64,000 nt of DNA from Jiangella mangrovi (GTDB lineage: Bacteria; Actinomycetota; Actinomycetes; Jiangellales; Jiangellaceae), in contig NZ_JACHMM010000001.1 of the NCBI RefSeq assembly GCF_014204975.1, forward strand, positions 1,488,001 to 1,552,000, given 5' to 3'. The notes beneath the pieces are model-generated. The model had not been told where the DNA came from and searched no databases. It worked only from the letters and a program-made list of their open reading frames with translations. Within the stretch, counting starts at the first letter, position 1; each line of letters begins with the position of its first letter. Of the stretch, positions 1 to 7,962 are shown piece after piece. Position numbers and translations under genes: made by a program.

Positions 1-1055
1 TCGGCGGCCGCGATGGCCAGGAAGTCGAGCACGTAGGCCACCGGTGCCCCGTGGAAGTTGCCGTTGGACTCCACCCGCCCGTCCGGGGTGACGACGGGGT
101 TGTCGACGGCGGCCGCCAACTCGCGCCCGGCGACCAGCGCCGCGTGGTCGGCGGTGTCGCGCACGGCGCCGTGCACCTGCGGCGAGCAGCGCAGCGAGTA
201 GGCGTCCTGCACCCGGGTGCAGTCGGGACCGCGGTGGCTCTCGACGACGGCGGACCCGGCCAGCAGCGCGCGCAGGTTGGCCGCGGACTCGCGCTGGCCC
301 GGGTGCGGCCGCAGCGCCTGCAGGTCGTCGGCGAACACCCGGTCGGTGCCGAGCAGCGCCTCGACGCTCATGGCGGCGGCGACGTCGGCGACTCGCAGCA
401 GCCCGGCGAGGTCGTGCAGCGCCAGCACCAGCATGCCGAGCATGCCGTCGGTGCCGTTGATGAGCGCCAGCCCCTCCTTCTCGGCCAGCTGGACCGGCTC
501 GATGCCGGCCACAGCGAGCGCCGTCGCCGCCTCGACCAGCGCGCCGGACCCGTCGCGCACCGGCCCCTCGCCCATGAGCGCCAGCGCGCAGTGCGCCAGC
601 GGGGCGAGGTCGCCGGAGCAGCCGAGGCTGCCGTACTCGTGCACGACCGGCGTGATGCCCGCGTCGAGCAGCCGCGCGTACGCCGTCGCCGTCGTCAGCC
701 GGACCCCGGTGCGCCCGGTCGCGAGCGTCGACAGCCGCAGCAACATGAGCGCGCGGACCACCTCGCGCTCGACCTCGGGGCCGGACCCGGCCGCGTGGCT
801 GCGGATGAGGCTGCGCTGCAGCTGCGCCCGCTTCGCCGGGGGGATGTGCTTGGTGGCCAGCGCGCCGAACCCGGTGGAGACGCCGTAGTACGGCAGGTCG
901 GCGACGGCCAGCTTCTCGATGACCTCGCGGCTGCGCGCCACCGCGGCCCGCGCGTCGTCGGCCAGCCCGACGCCGGCGCCGTCGCGCGCCACCGCCACGA
1001 CCTCGTCGAAGGACACCGGGCCGGTGCCCACCAGGACCTGCTGCTGCATGCTCAT
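1..1055 (-). CDS. hutH: Histidine ammonia-lyase, C-terminus cut off by the window edge
   Basis: Aromatic amino acid lyase family enzyme that would deaminate L-histidine to urocanate, the first step of histidine degradation. About 351 residues are present from the start at 1055; the rest lies before position 1. Reading the minus strand I see the family signatures YGVSTGFGAL near the N-terminus and GSLGCSGDLAPLAH, whose Cys-Ser-Gly triad is expected to cyclise to the MIO electrophile. Many family members have Ala-Ser-Gly here; the Cys variant is, as I recall, usual in actinomycete HutH. Also visible are EGLALINGTDGM and, near the cut, VESNGNFHG. A CACAAT hexamer ends six bases before the ATG, so the message may be leaderless; an in-frame ATG at 1049 is an alternative start. 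Tyrosine or phenylalanine ammonia-lyase activity cannot be excluded, but the overall pattern fits HutH. Confidence 0.93.
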   Translation of the reverse strand, partial: MSMQQQVLVGTGPVSFDEVVAVARDGAGVGLADDARAAVARSREVIEKLAVADLPYYGVSTGFGALATKHIPPAKRAQLQRSLIRSHAAGSGPEVEREVVRALMLLRLSTLATGRTGVRLTTATAYARLLDAGITPVVHEYGSLGCSGDLAPLAHCALALMGEGPVRDGSGALVEAATALAVAGIEPVQLAEKEGLALINGTDGMLGMLVLALHDLAGLLRVADVAAAMSVEALLGTDRVFADDLQALRPHPGQRESAANLRALLAGSAVVESHRGPDCTRVQDAYSLRCSPQVHGAVRDTADHAALVAGRELAAAVDNPVVTPDGRVESNGNFHGAPVAYVLDFLAIAAA

Positions 1056-1078
1056 CCGGTCATTGTGTGCCACCCGGC

Positions 1079-2086
1079 TCAGACACCGCCGAAGCGGCGC
1101 TCCAGCAGGCCGTTGAGGAGCCCGGCCGCGGTGGCGGCGTCATCGACGGTGACGACGGTGCGCACGCCGTCGGTGCGCTCGACCAGCAGCGCCTCGCCGC
1201 CGCGCAGGACGTAGCCGCGGGTGCCCCGCAGCGGTCCCATGGCCGAGAGGCGGTAGCCGTAGCCGCCGAAGTCGCGGACCGGCCGGACGGTGACGGTGCC
1301 GGCCCGCTCGATGCGGTCGAGCGAGGTGTGCATGCGCGGCCAGCCGAACCGGCCGCGGACGGTCAGCCCGCGCTGGTCGACGGTGACGGTGACGGAGAAC
1401 AGCGCCGCGGCCAGCACCGCCATGACGCCGCTCAGGCCCAGCACCCACCACTGCCGGCCGACGACGGCGACGACCGCGGTGACGCCGACCCCGGCCACCA
1501 GGACGAGCGCCGGGAGGCTGCCGTGCGCCACCGACCGGGTCCACACCACCCGCTCGTCCGCGCCGACGGCCAGCCGCGGCGCGTCGGCCGACAGGTGTCC
1601 GCTCGGGGCGTTGGCGTGCCAGCGCGGCACCAGCAGGGCCGCCAGCACGGCCACCACCACGCCCACGGCGGCCGCGGCCAGCACGGCCGTCCCCTCGAGC
1701 GGCGCGTCGGTGGCGTCGGCGAGCCCGCGCTGCGGCTCGGTGAGCCCGACGACCAGCGCCGTCACGAACGCCGTCGTGCCGGCCGTGGTGGCGGCGACGG
1801 CGCGGCTGACGGTGCCATCGGCCCGGACCGCGAGCACCAGCGCCAGCCCGAGGACGGCGAACGCGGCCGCGAACCCGGCGATCAACCAGGGCACGACGGA
1901 GACGCGGCTGAAGCCGTCGGCCGTCCCGTCGAGGCCCCAGTGCGTGGCCACCCGGGCCGGCAGGTCGTCCTGCCAGCTCCGCACCACGACGACGCCCACG
2001 GCGCCGGCCACGAGCGGCAGCCCCGCGGCTGCCACCAGGGCCCGGGCCAGGACGCCCCGGGTCGGTCCCACCCTGTGTTCGGTCAT
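1079..2086 (-). CDS. DUF1648-type integral membrane protein
   Basis: Predicted 335-residue membrane protein. The N-terminal part carries the DUF1648 pattern (a hydrophobic helix, then LPARVATHWGLDGTADGFS, then further helices). About six to eight transmembrane segments follow, and a soluble beta-rich tail from roughly residue 235 resembles a PH-like membrane-associated domain. The ATG overlaps the stop of the upstream GntR gene as ATGA, so the two are almost certainly co-transcribed and translationally coupled. DUF1648 proteins commonly sit next to YtrA-type GntR repressors, often in cell-envelope or antibiotic-stress operons. The transported substrate or signal is unknown. Confidence 0.85.
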   Translation of the reverse strand: MTEHRVGPTRGVLARALVAAAGLPLVAGAVGVVVVRSWQDDLPARVATHWGLDGTADGFSRVSVVPWLIAGFAAAFAVLGLALVLAVRADGTVSRAVAATTAGTTAFVTALVVGLTEPQRGLADATDAPLEGTAVLAAAAVGVVVAVLAALLVPRWHANAPSGHLSADAPRLAVGADERVVWTRSVAHGSLPALVLVAGVGVTAVVAVVGRQWWVLGLSGVMAVLAAALFSVTVTVDQRGLTVRGRFGWPRMHTSLDRIERAGTVTVRPVRDFGGYGYRLSAMGPLRGTRGYVLRGGEALLVERTDGVRTVVTVDDAATAAGLLNGLLERRFGGV

Positions 2087-2436
2087 GAGTACTCCTTCCG
2101 GATCAGGTCCGTGAGCTCGTCGGCGCTCAGCCCCAGCCGGCGTGCCTCGGCGGTGACGTCGGCCAGCGCGTGGCGCAGCCGGGCCAGCCCGTCGGCGCCG
2201 GCCGGCGTGACCACCGCCCCGCGGCCGCGGCGCAGCTCGACCAGCCCCTCGTCGCGCAGCCGCTGGTAGCCGTGCAGGACGGTGTGGACGTTGAGGCCCA
2301 GCGACTCGGCCAGCTCGCGCGCGCTGGGCAGCCGCTCCCCCGCGGCCAGCTCGCCGCGCGCGATGGCGCCCCGGACCGCTCCGGCCAGTTGGGCGAAGAG
2401 CGGCTCCGGCGACGCGGGGTCGAGTCGGATGAGCAT
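2083..2436 (-). CDS. GntR-family (YtrA subfamily) transcriptional repressor
   Basis: Short 117-residue regulator, the size of the YtrA subfamily: one winged helix-turn-helix at about residues 10-75 (PLFAQLAGAVRGAIARGELA, then LPSARELAESLGLN) and a short helical tail for dimerisation, without a large effector domain. I chose the ATG at 2436 because a textbook promoter (TTGTTC, 17 bp, TACAAT) ends six bases before it, giving a leaderless start. Upstream codons do not resemble the family. It likely represses itself and the coupled DUF1648 gene through the inverted repeat lying in its own promoter. Confidence 0.9.
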   Translation of the reverse strand: MLIRLDPASPEPLFAQLAGAVRGAIARGELAAGERLPSARELAESLGLNVHTVLHGYQRLRDEGLVELRRGRGAVVTPAGADGLARLRHALADVTAEARRLGLSADELTDLIRKEYS

Positions 2437-2442
2437 GCTTCG

Positions 2443-2471
2443 ATTGTATTGTTCTAGTTCTAATAGAACAA
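2443..2471 (-). promoter_or_regulatory. Promoter and operator of the GntR/DUF1648 operon
   Basis: On the minus strand: -35 TTGTTC (2471-2466), 17-bp spacer, -10 TACAAT (2448-2443), then six bases to the ATG. A perfect 8-bp inverted repeat, TTGTTCTA / TAGAACAA (2449-2456 and 2464-2471, 7-bp spacer), covers the -35 and spacer, as expected for autorepression by the adjacent YtrA-type protein. Confidence 0.8.
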
Positions 2472-2506
2472 CTTGAGGCGCAGTCGCGTGCGGTACGGTC
2501 GGCCTC

Positions 2507-4609
2507 ATGCCGGAGCTGCCCGCGCCTCCCGTGGCGAAGAAGGTCCCCGCCGAGCGCGCCGTCCACGCGGACACCGTCGCCGACCCCTACGCCTGGCTGA
2601 AGGACCGCGACGACCCCGACACCGTCGCCTACCTCGAGGCCGAGAACGCCTACACCGAGGCGGCGTCGGCGCACACGAAGGCGCTGCAGGGCGAGATCTT
2701 CGACGAGATCAAGAGCCGCACGCTCGAGACCGACCTCTCGGTGCCCGTGCGCCACCACGGCTGGTGGTACTACACCCGTACGCTCGAGGGCAGCCAGTAC
2801 CCGGTCCACTGCCGCTCGCGCACCGAGCCGGCCCTGCCCGCGGACCCGGCCGAGGACGTCGTCCCGCCCGCCGACGAGCAGGTGCTGCTCGACCAGAACG
2901 AGCTGGCCGGCGAGTCCCCGTACTTCGCGCTCGGCACGTTCGACGTCAGCCCCGACGGCCGGCTGCTCGCCTACTCCACCGACTACGACGGCGGCGAGAA
3001 GTACACGCTGCGCTTCAAGGATCTCGAGACCGGCGCGACGCTGTCCGACGAGGTGCCCGGCACGTACTACGGCTCGGCGTGGTCGGCCGACGGCGGCGCG
3101 CTCTTCTACACGACGGTCGACGCCGCCATGCGGCCGTACCGCGTCTGGCGGCACCTGCTCGGCACCGAGGCCGCGGCCGACGTCATCGTGCACGAGGAGA
3201 CCGACGAGCGGTTCTTCGCCGGCGTCGGGCTCACCCGCAGCGAGCAGTACATCGTCATCGAGCTGGGCAGCCAGATCACCAGCGAGACGTGGGTGCTGCC
3301 GTCCGCCGACCCGCAGGGCGAGTTCCGCGTCGTCCAGCCGCGCGAGCAGGGCGTCGAGTACTCCGTCGACCACACCGGCGACGCCTTCTACATCGTGCAC
3401 AACTCCGGCGCCGTCGACTTCGAGCTGGTCGTCGCCCCGGCCGACTCGCCTGGACGCGAGAACTGGCGGCCGGTGCTGCCGCACCGGCTCGGCGTCCGGG
3501 TCACCGGCGTCGACGCGTTCGCGGGGCACCTGGTGGTCTCGATGCGCCGCGAGGGCCGCACCGAGCTGCACGTCCTGCCGCTGGCCGACGGTGCCGTCGC
3601 GGGTCCGGGGCGCGACATCGAGTTCGCCGAGCCGGTCCGCACGGTCCGGCCGGGCAGCAACCCCGAGTTCGACACCACGACGTTCCGGCTCGGTTACGCG
3701 TCGCTCACCACGCCGAGCTCGGTCTACGACTACGACGTCGCCGGCGGCGAGCTGACGCTGCGCAAGCGCCAGCCCGTGCTCGGCGGGGTCGACCTCGGCG
3801 CCTACGAGTCGGTGCGCGAGTGGGCCACCGCCGACGACGGCACCCGCATCCCGATCTCGCTGGTCAGGCGGCGCGACACCCCGCGCGACGGCAGCGCCCC
3901 GTGCGTGCTCTACGGCTACGGCGCCTACGAGGCGTCCATGGACCCGTGGTTCTCGATCGCCCGGCTCTCGCTGCTCGACCGCGGCTACGTGTTCGCCATC
4001 GCGCACGTCCGCGGCGGCGGCGAGCTGGGCCGGCGCTGGTACGAGGACGGCAAGCTGCTGCACAAGCGCAACACCTTCACCGACTTCGTGGCCTGCGGCG
4101 AGCACCTGGTCGCGGCCGACTGGACGTCGAAGGACCGGCTGGCCGGACGGGGCGGCAGCGCCGGCGGGCTGCTCATCGGCGCCGTCGCCAACCTGGCCGT
4201 CGACACGTTCGCCACGCTGGTCGGCGAAGTGCCGTTCGTCGACGCCCTCAACACGATCCTCGACCCCACCATGCCGCTCACGGTCGTCGAGTGGGAGGAG
4301 TGGGGCAACCCGGTCGACTCCGCCGAGGTCTACGCCTACATGAAGTCCTACTCGCCGTACGAGAACGTCTCGGCGCGGGCGTATCCCGCCATCCTGGCGA
4401 CGGCCGGCCTGAACGACCCCCGGGTCGGCTACCACGAGCCGGCGAAGTGGGTCGCCCGGCTCCGCGCGACCGCCACCGGCGACCGTCCGCTGCTGCTCAA
4501 GACCGAGATGGGGGCCGGCCACGGCGGGCCGTCGGGCCGCTACGACGCCTGGCGCGACGAGGCCTTCACGCTGGCGTTCATCATCGACACCACGTCCCCG
4601 CGAACCTAG
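2507..4609 (+). CDS. ptrB: Oligopeptidase B / S9A prolyl oligopeptidase family serine peptidase
   Basis: A 700-residue cytosolic serine peptidase that cleaves short peptides, in oligopeptidase B typically after basic residues. The N-terminal about 410 residues form the seven-bladed propeller region. The catalytic alpha/beta-hydrolase domain follows, with YGYGAYE, HVRGGGELGRRWYEDGK and the nucleophile elbow GRGGSAGG (Ser551). The triad is completed by Asp637 in GLNDPRVGY and His672 in GAGHGGPSGR. The length matches full-length family members. TACGGT ends seven bases before the ATG, suggesting a short or leaderless transcript. It stands alone between a repressor operon and the envelope operon. 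No signal peptide is visible. Confidence 0.93.
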   Translation: MPELPAPPVAKKVPAERAVHADTVADPYAWLKDRDDPDTVAYLEAENAYTEAASAHTKALQGEIFDEIKSRTLETDLSVPVRHHGWWYYTRTLEGSQYPVHCRSRTEPALPADPAEDVVPPADEQVLLDQNELAGESPYFALGTFDVSPDGRLLAYSTDYDGGEKYTLRFKDLETGATLSDEVPGTYYGSAWSADGGALFYTTVDAAMRPYRVWRHLLGTEAAADVIVHEETDERFFAGVGLTRSEQYIVIELGSQITSETWVLPSADPQGEFRVVQPREQGVEYSVDHTGDAFYIVHNSGAVDFELVVAPADSPGRENWRPVLPHRLGVRVTGVDAFAGHLVVSMRREGRTELHVLPLADGAVAGPGRDIEFAEPVRTVRPGSNPEFDTTTFRLGYASLTTPSSVYDYDVAGGELTLRKRQPVLGGVDLGAYESVREWATADDGTRIPISLVRRRDTPRDGSAPCVLYGYGAYEASMDPWFSIARLSLLDRGYVFAIAHVRGGGELGRRWYEDGKLLHKRNTFTDFVACGEHLVAADWTSKDRLAGRGGSAGGLLIGAVANLAVDTFATLVGEVPFVDALNTILDPTMPLTVVEWEEWGNPVDSAEVYAYMKSYSPYENVSARAYPAILATAGLNDPRVGYHEPAKWVARLRATATGDRPLLLKTEMGAGHGGPSGRYDAWRDEAFTLAFIIDTTSPRT

Positions 4610-4615
4610 CCGCCG

Positions 4616-4665
4616 TCGCAGGTCAACCGGACATTCGTCGCGTACCTCGCGTTCATGACCTGCGA
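4616..4665. repeat. 10-bp inverted repeat downstream of the oligopeptidase gene
   Basis: TCGCAGGTCA (4616-4625) and TGACCTGCGA (4656-4665) are perfect complements separated by 30 bases, just after the peptidase stop. No T-run follows. It could be a factor-independent transcript end or an operator for the envelope operon beginning at 4734; the sequence does not decide. Confidence 0.45.
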
Positions 4666-4733
4666 GGATGCCCCCGCATAGCCCTCTGCTGATCGGGTAA
4701 CCGCCACACATCGGCGAATCCCAGGGAGGGACC

Positions 4734-5045
4734 ATGAAGGGCAAGTTGATCCTTCTGGCCGGCGCCGCGGTCGGGTACGTGCTCGGCACTCGCGCCGGAC
4801 GGCAGCGCTACGAGGAGATCAAGGGGCGCGCTGACGCGTTGTGGCACGACCCCAAGGTCCAGCAGAAGGTCTCCGACGCCCAGGAGGCCGTGAAGGCCCG
4901 GGCCCCGGAGATCCAGGAGAAGCTCACCGACGCCGCCGGCCGCGCCACCGACAAGGTCAAGTCGACCGTGCAGCGGCACGACACCGACGACGTCACGGAG
5001 GTGGGGACCCATGGCCGCAACGGACACTACCCGCAGCCAGGATGA
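4734..5045 (+). CDS. YtxH-domain small membrane-anchored protein
   Basis: 103 residues: an N-terminal hydrophobic segment with glycine and alanine (KLILLAGAAVGYVLGTRAGR), then a charged amphipathic helical stretch (about residues 35-85, KVSDAQEAVKARAPEIQEKL) typical of YtxH/general-stress proteins. A strong AGGGAGG ribosome site precedes the ATG. It is the first gene of a tightly packed operon; its last 35 bases overlap the next reading frame. Probably associated with the inner face of the membrane. The molecular role is unknown. Confidence 0.85.
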   Translation: MKGKLILLAGAAVGYVLGTRAGRQRYEEIKGRADALWHDPKVQQKVSDAQEAVKARAPEIQEKLTDAAGRATDKVKSTVQRHDTDDVTEVGTHGRNGHYPQPG

Positions 5046-5421
5046 CCGCTCCGTCGGCGAGCTCGTCAAGCAGTTCTCGGAGCAGACGTCGCACCTGATC
5101 CGCGACGAGATGCGGCTGGCCCAGGCAGAGATGTCGCAGAAGGCCAAGCACGCCGGCATCGGGGCCGGGCTCTACGGCGGCGCCGGGCTGCTGGCGTTCT
5201 TCGGGGTCGGATCCCTGGTGACGGCCTCCATCGCGGCGCTGTCGCTGACCGACCTCGAGGTGTGGGCCGCGGCGCTCATCGTCGCCGCCGCGCTGTTCGT
5301 GCTGGCCGGCATCGTGGCCATGATCGGCCGCGGTGAGACCAAGCAGGCGTCGCCCACGCCGGAGCGCACCGTCGAGAACGTGAAACGCGACGTCGAGGAG
5401 CTGAAGGAGAGCAGGCACTGA
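5011..5421 (+). CDS. Phage holin-like (superfamily III, PF07332-type) membrane protein
   Basis: 136 residues: an amphipathic N-terminal helix (LVKQFSEQTSHLIRDEMRLA), a pair of transmembrane helices at about residues 48-75 and 82-105, and a charged tail. This layout matches the chromosomal actinobacterial proteins annotated as phage holin family. They are widespread outside prophages and are not evidence of lysis activity. The start at 5011 is supported by GGAGG just upstream, inside the YtxH gene. The stop overlaps the next ATG as TGATG, so translation is coupled. Confidence 0.85.
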   Translation: MAATDTTRSQDDRSVGELVKQFSEQTSHLIRDEMRLAQAEMSQKAKHAGIGAGLYGGAGLLAFFGVGSLVTASIAALSLTDLEVWAAALIVAAALFVLAGIVAMIGRGETKQASPTPERTVENVKRDVEELKESRH

Positions 5422-5726
5422 TGGCCACCACGACGAAGAACACCATGAAGAAGGCCGAGCCCGCGAAGGGCGCCAAGCCGGAAGAGATCGAGAAGCACAT
5501 CGAGCGCACCCGGGCCGACCTCGGCGACACCGTCGAGGCGCTCTCGCACAAGCTCGACGTGCGCAGCCAGGCGCAGGAGAAGCTGACCGCCGTCCGCGAC
5601 AAGGCCGGCGCCGTGGCCACGGCGATCAAGGTGCTGGCGATGAAGCCGGTGACGATGATCGCGGCCGGCGCGACGGTGGTGGCGGCGGGCGTCGCGGGCA
5701 CCGTCGCCTGGAAGCGCCGCCACTAG
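5421..5726 (+). CDS. DUF3618 family protein
   Basis: 101 residues. The signature EEIEKHIERTRADLGDTVEA near residues 28-47 identifies DUF3618. It is followed by a helical spacer and a C-terminal transmembrane helix (about 73-96) ending in a basic KRRH tail. It is coupled to the holin-like gene through TGATG. DUF3618 with a YtxH protein and a holin-like protein is a recurrent actinobacterial trio; an envelope-associated complex is a reasonable inference, but the function is unknown. Confidence 0.88.
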   Translation: MATTTKNTMKKAEPAKGAKPEEIEKHIERTRADLGDTVEALSHKLDVRSQAQEKLTAVRDKAGAVATAIKVLAMKPVTMIAAGATVVAAGVAGTVAWKRRH

Positions 5727-5739
5727 GGGGCGACGGGCC

Positions 5740-6837
5740 ATGGCGACGGAGACACGGGGCCGGCACTCGTCGGCCGGATCGCAGCCGGAGGATCGGCCGC
5801 ACCCGGACGACGAGCGCAAGCCGGACGCACCCACCCAGCTGACGAAGCCGTCGTGGGGTTATGTCGCCCGGCGGACCGTCCGCGAGTTCCTGCACGACGA
5901 GTGCCCGGACCAGGCAGCGGCGCTGACCTACTACGCCATGCTGTCGCTGTTCCCGGCGCTGGTCGCGCTGGCCTCGATCCCGGCCCTCGTCGGCCAGGAC
6001 AGCCAGCAGACCACCGACCGGCTGGTCCAGCTCGTCCAGGACATCGCGCCGTCGCTGGTCACGTCCGACATCGAAGGCCCGATCAACCAACTCACCAATG
6101 CTCCGGGCGCCGGCCTAGCGCTGGTCATCGGTCTGCTGGCCGCGCTGTGGTCGGCGTCCGGCTACGTCGACGCGTTCGGCCGGGCGATGAACCGCATCTA
6201 CGACGTCGACGAGGGCCGGCCGTTCTGGAAGCTGCGCCCGCAGATGCTCGGCATCACGCTGCTGACCATGCTGCTGGTCATCGCGGCCGCCGTCATGCTG
6301 GTGGTCAGCGGTCCGGTGGCGCGCGCCGTCGGCGACACCATCGGCCTGGGCAGCACCGCGGTCACGGTGTGGAACATCGCCAAGTGGCCGGTGCTCGTGC
6401 TGGTCGTCGTCATGATCGTGGCGATCCTCTACTGGGGCACGCCGAACGTCCGCCAGCCGAAGCTGCGCTGGATCAGCATGGGCGCGGTCATCGCGATCGT
6501 CGTGTGGGCGCTCGGCTCGGCCGCGTTCGGGCTCTACGTGTCCAACTTCGGCAGCTACAACAAGACCTACGGGTCGCTGGCCGGGATCATCGTGTTCCTG
6601 CTGTGGCTCTGGCTGACCAACCTGGCGCTGCTCTTCGGCGCCGAGTTCGACGCCGAGACCGAGCGGGCGCGGCAGCTGCAGGCGGGCATGCCGGCCGAGG
6701 AGTCGATCCAGCTGCCGCCGCGCGACACCCGCAAGATCGAGAAGGACGCCGAGAAGCAGGCGCAACTGGTGCGCCGCGGCCGGCGGCTGCGCCGCTCGCG
6801 GGGCGACAGCACCGAGCTGCCGGAGGAACGCGGCTGA
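5740..6837 (+). CDS. YihY/virulence factor BrkB family membrane protein
   Basis: 365-residue integral membrane protein with about six transmembrane helices between residues 60 and 310. The family signature is visible (FLHDECPDQAAALTYYAML near residue 50; RIYDVDEGRPFWKLRPQM in the centre; SNFGSYNKTYGSLAGIIVFL near residue 270). The N-terminus is hydrophilic and disordered, and the C-terminus is charged. Despite an old ribonuclease BN label, the family is an uncharacterised membrane family. It lies 14 bases after the DUF3618 gene and is probably the last gene of the envelope operon. Confidence 0.92.
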   Translation: MATETRGRHSSAGSQPEDRPHPDDERKPDAPTQLTKPSWGYVARRTVREFLHDECPDQAAALTYYAMLSLFPALVALASIPALVGQDSQQTTDRLVQLVQDIAPSLVTSDIEGPINQLTNAPGAGLALVIGLLAALWSASGYVDAFGRAMNRIYDVDEGRPFWKLRPQMLGITLLTMLLVIAAAVMLVVSGPVARAVGDTIGLGSTAVTVWNIAKWPVLVLVVVMIVAILYWGTPNVRQPKLRWISMGAVIAIVVWALGSAAFGLYVSNFGSYNKTYGSLAGIIVFLLWLWLTNLALLFGAEFDAETERARQLQAGMPAEESIQLPPRDTRKIEKDAEKQAQLVRRGRRLRRSRGDSTELPEERG

Positions 6838-6847
6838 CGACCCGTCG

Positions 6848-7039
6848 TCAGAGGACCCTCGCCCGGGCGGTGCCGGCGCGGGTCTCGAGCCGGCGGGCCA
6901 GGCGGTCGAGCAGCCGGGCGGCCAGCTCGAGCCGACGGCTGCGGCGGGCGTTGCGGGCGATGACGCCGGCGGCGGCCTCGCGCTGCAGCTCGTCGGCGCG
7001 GACCCGGTGCAGGGTGTCGGCGTAGGGCTCGAAGCTCAT
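6848..7039 (-). CDS. Small arginine-rich helical protein, unknown function
   Basis: 63 residues, no recognised domain. Rich in Arg, Ala and Leu and predicted to be one or two long helices (residues 10-55). A strong ribosome site (AGAGGAGG) precedes the ATG at 7039, which makes it a real gene despite its size. It lies 45 bases after the DUF4097 gene on the same strand and is probably the third gene of the RHH-DUF4097 operon. It could be a small partner or DNA-binding peptide; this is speculation. Confidence 0.65.
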   Translation of the reverse strand: MSFEPYADTLHRVRADELQREAAAGVIARNARRSRRLELAARLLDRLARRLETRAGTARARVL

Positions 7040-7084
7040 GGCGGCCTCCTCTCAGTCGAGTCGTGGTCGTGGACGGATGCGGGC

Positions 7085-7930
7085 TCAGGTGGTGCGGCGC
7101 AGCCGGACGCCGCCGCTGACGGTGCTGACCGACAGCAGCAGGGTGCGGTCGGACTCGGCCGGGGCGTCGGCGCTGTCGAGCTCGGAGCGGATGGACCCGG
7201 AGATCGAGGACACGTCGAGGTGGGCGGCCGTGCCCGCGACGATGCCGACGGAGACCTCGCCGCTGGCGCTGCGGGCGCGCAGGTCGCCCTCGACCGCGCG
7301 GTGGACGGTGATGTCGCCGGAGGCCGTCTTCAGCTCGACCCGGCCATCGACGGTGTGCACCCGCACGTCGCCGGACGCGGCGGAGACTCGGCCGTCGCCC
7401 AGCGGCTGCTCGACCTCGATGCCACCGGAGCCGGACTCGAGGTCGACGCTGCCGCCGGCCGCGCCGAGCCGGATCTCGCCGGACCCGGTGCGGATGCCGG
7501 CGGCGGCGCACTCGTTGACGTAGACGTCGCCGCTGCCGGTGGTGAGGCGCACGTCGTCGCAGGTGTCGACGGAGAGGTCGCCGGACCCGCACTTCCCGTC
7601 GACCGCGCCGAACCGGCCGTCGAGCCGGACGTCGCCGGACCCGGCCTGGACGTCGGCGGTGCTGCCGGACGGGACGGTGACGGTGATGTCGACGCAGTGG
7701 GAGCGGCCGAGGAACGACGTGCTGCGCGGCACCTCGATGCGCAGCTCGCCGGAGCGGAAGTCGACCAGCGTGCGCTGGGCGAGGTCGTCGCCGTCGCGCC
7801 CGGCCGGCCGCAGCTCGACGAGGATCTCGGTGGTGTCGGCGGCGGTGACGACGACGTCGCCGGAGCGCTGCTCGACGGTCAGGGCGATGGGCCCGTCGGC
7901 GGTGAAGGTGTGCTGGACGATGTCGGACAC
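7085..7930 (-). CDS. DUF4097 family beta-strand repeat protein
   Basis: 281 residues made mostly of a repeating turn motif, SG[DEG][VIL], about every 17-19 residues (for example GSGDVRL, GSGDLSV, GSGDVYV, GSGEIRL, ASGDVRV, ASGDITV). This is the hallmark of a right-handed beta-helix of the DUF4097/adhesin-like type. There is no signal peptide or membrane helix, so it is predicted cytoplasmic, unlike many DUF4097 proteins that are membrane-anchored. It is 32 bases downstream of the ribbon-helix-helix regulator gene and upstream of the 63-residue gene. Its role is unknown; it may be an assembly scaffold or a partner of the regulator. A second, shorter paralogue sits at 12092-12754. Confidence 0.88.
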   Translation of the reverse strand: MSDIVQHTFTADGPIALTVEQRSGDVVVTAADTTEILVELRPAGRDGDDLAQRTLVDFRSGELRIEVPRSTSFLGRSHCVDITVTVPSGSTADVQAGSGDVRLDGRFGAVDGKCGSGDLSVDTCDDVRLTTGSGDVYVNECAAAGIRTGSGEIRLGAAGGSVDLESGSGGIEVEQPLGDGRVSAASGDVRVHTVDGRVELKTASGDITVHRAVEGDLRARSASGEVSVGIVAGTAAHLDVSSISGSIRSELDSADAPAESDRTLLLSVSTVSGGVRLRRTT

Positions 7931-7962
7931 GGGTGTCTCCCTGTGCGATCGGTGGTCGGTGG

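Noticed and set aside
2087-4789. Upstream extension of the DUF1648 gene frame to 4789
   Set aside because: It is antisense to oligopeptidase B and lacks homology; the start at 2086 is fixed by the ATGA overlap and the repressor gene.
5011-5421. Prophage remnant because of the holin-like protein
   Set aside because: No other phage gene, attachment site or integrase is nearby, and such chromosomal holin-like proteins are common in actinomycetes.
7085-7930. Many short TCGCCGGA-like DNA repeats
   Set aside because: They encode the SGD turns of the DUF4097 beta-helix and are explained by protein structure.
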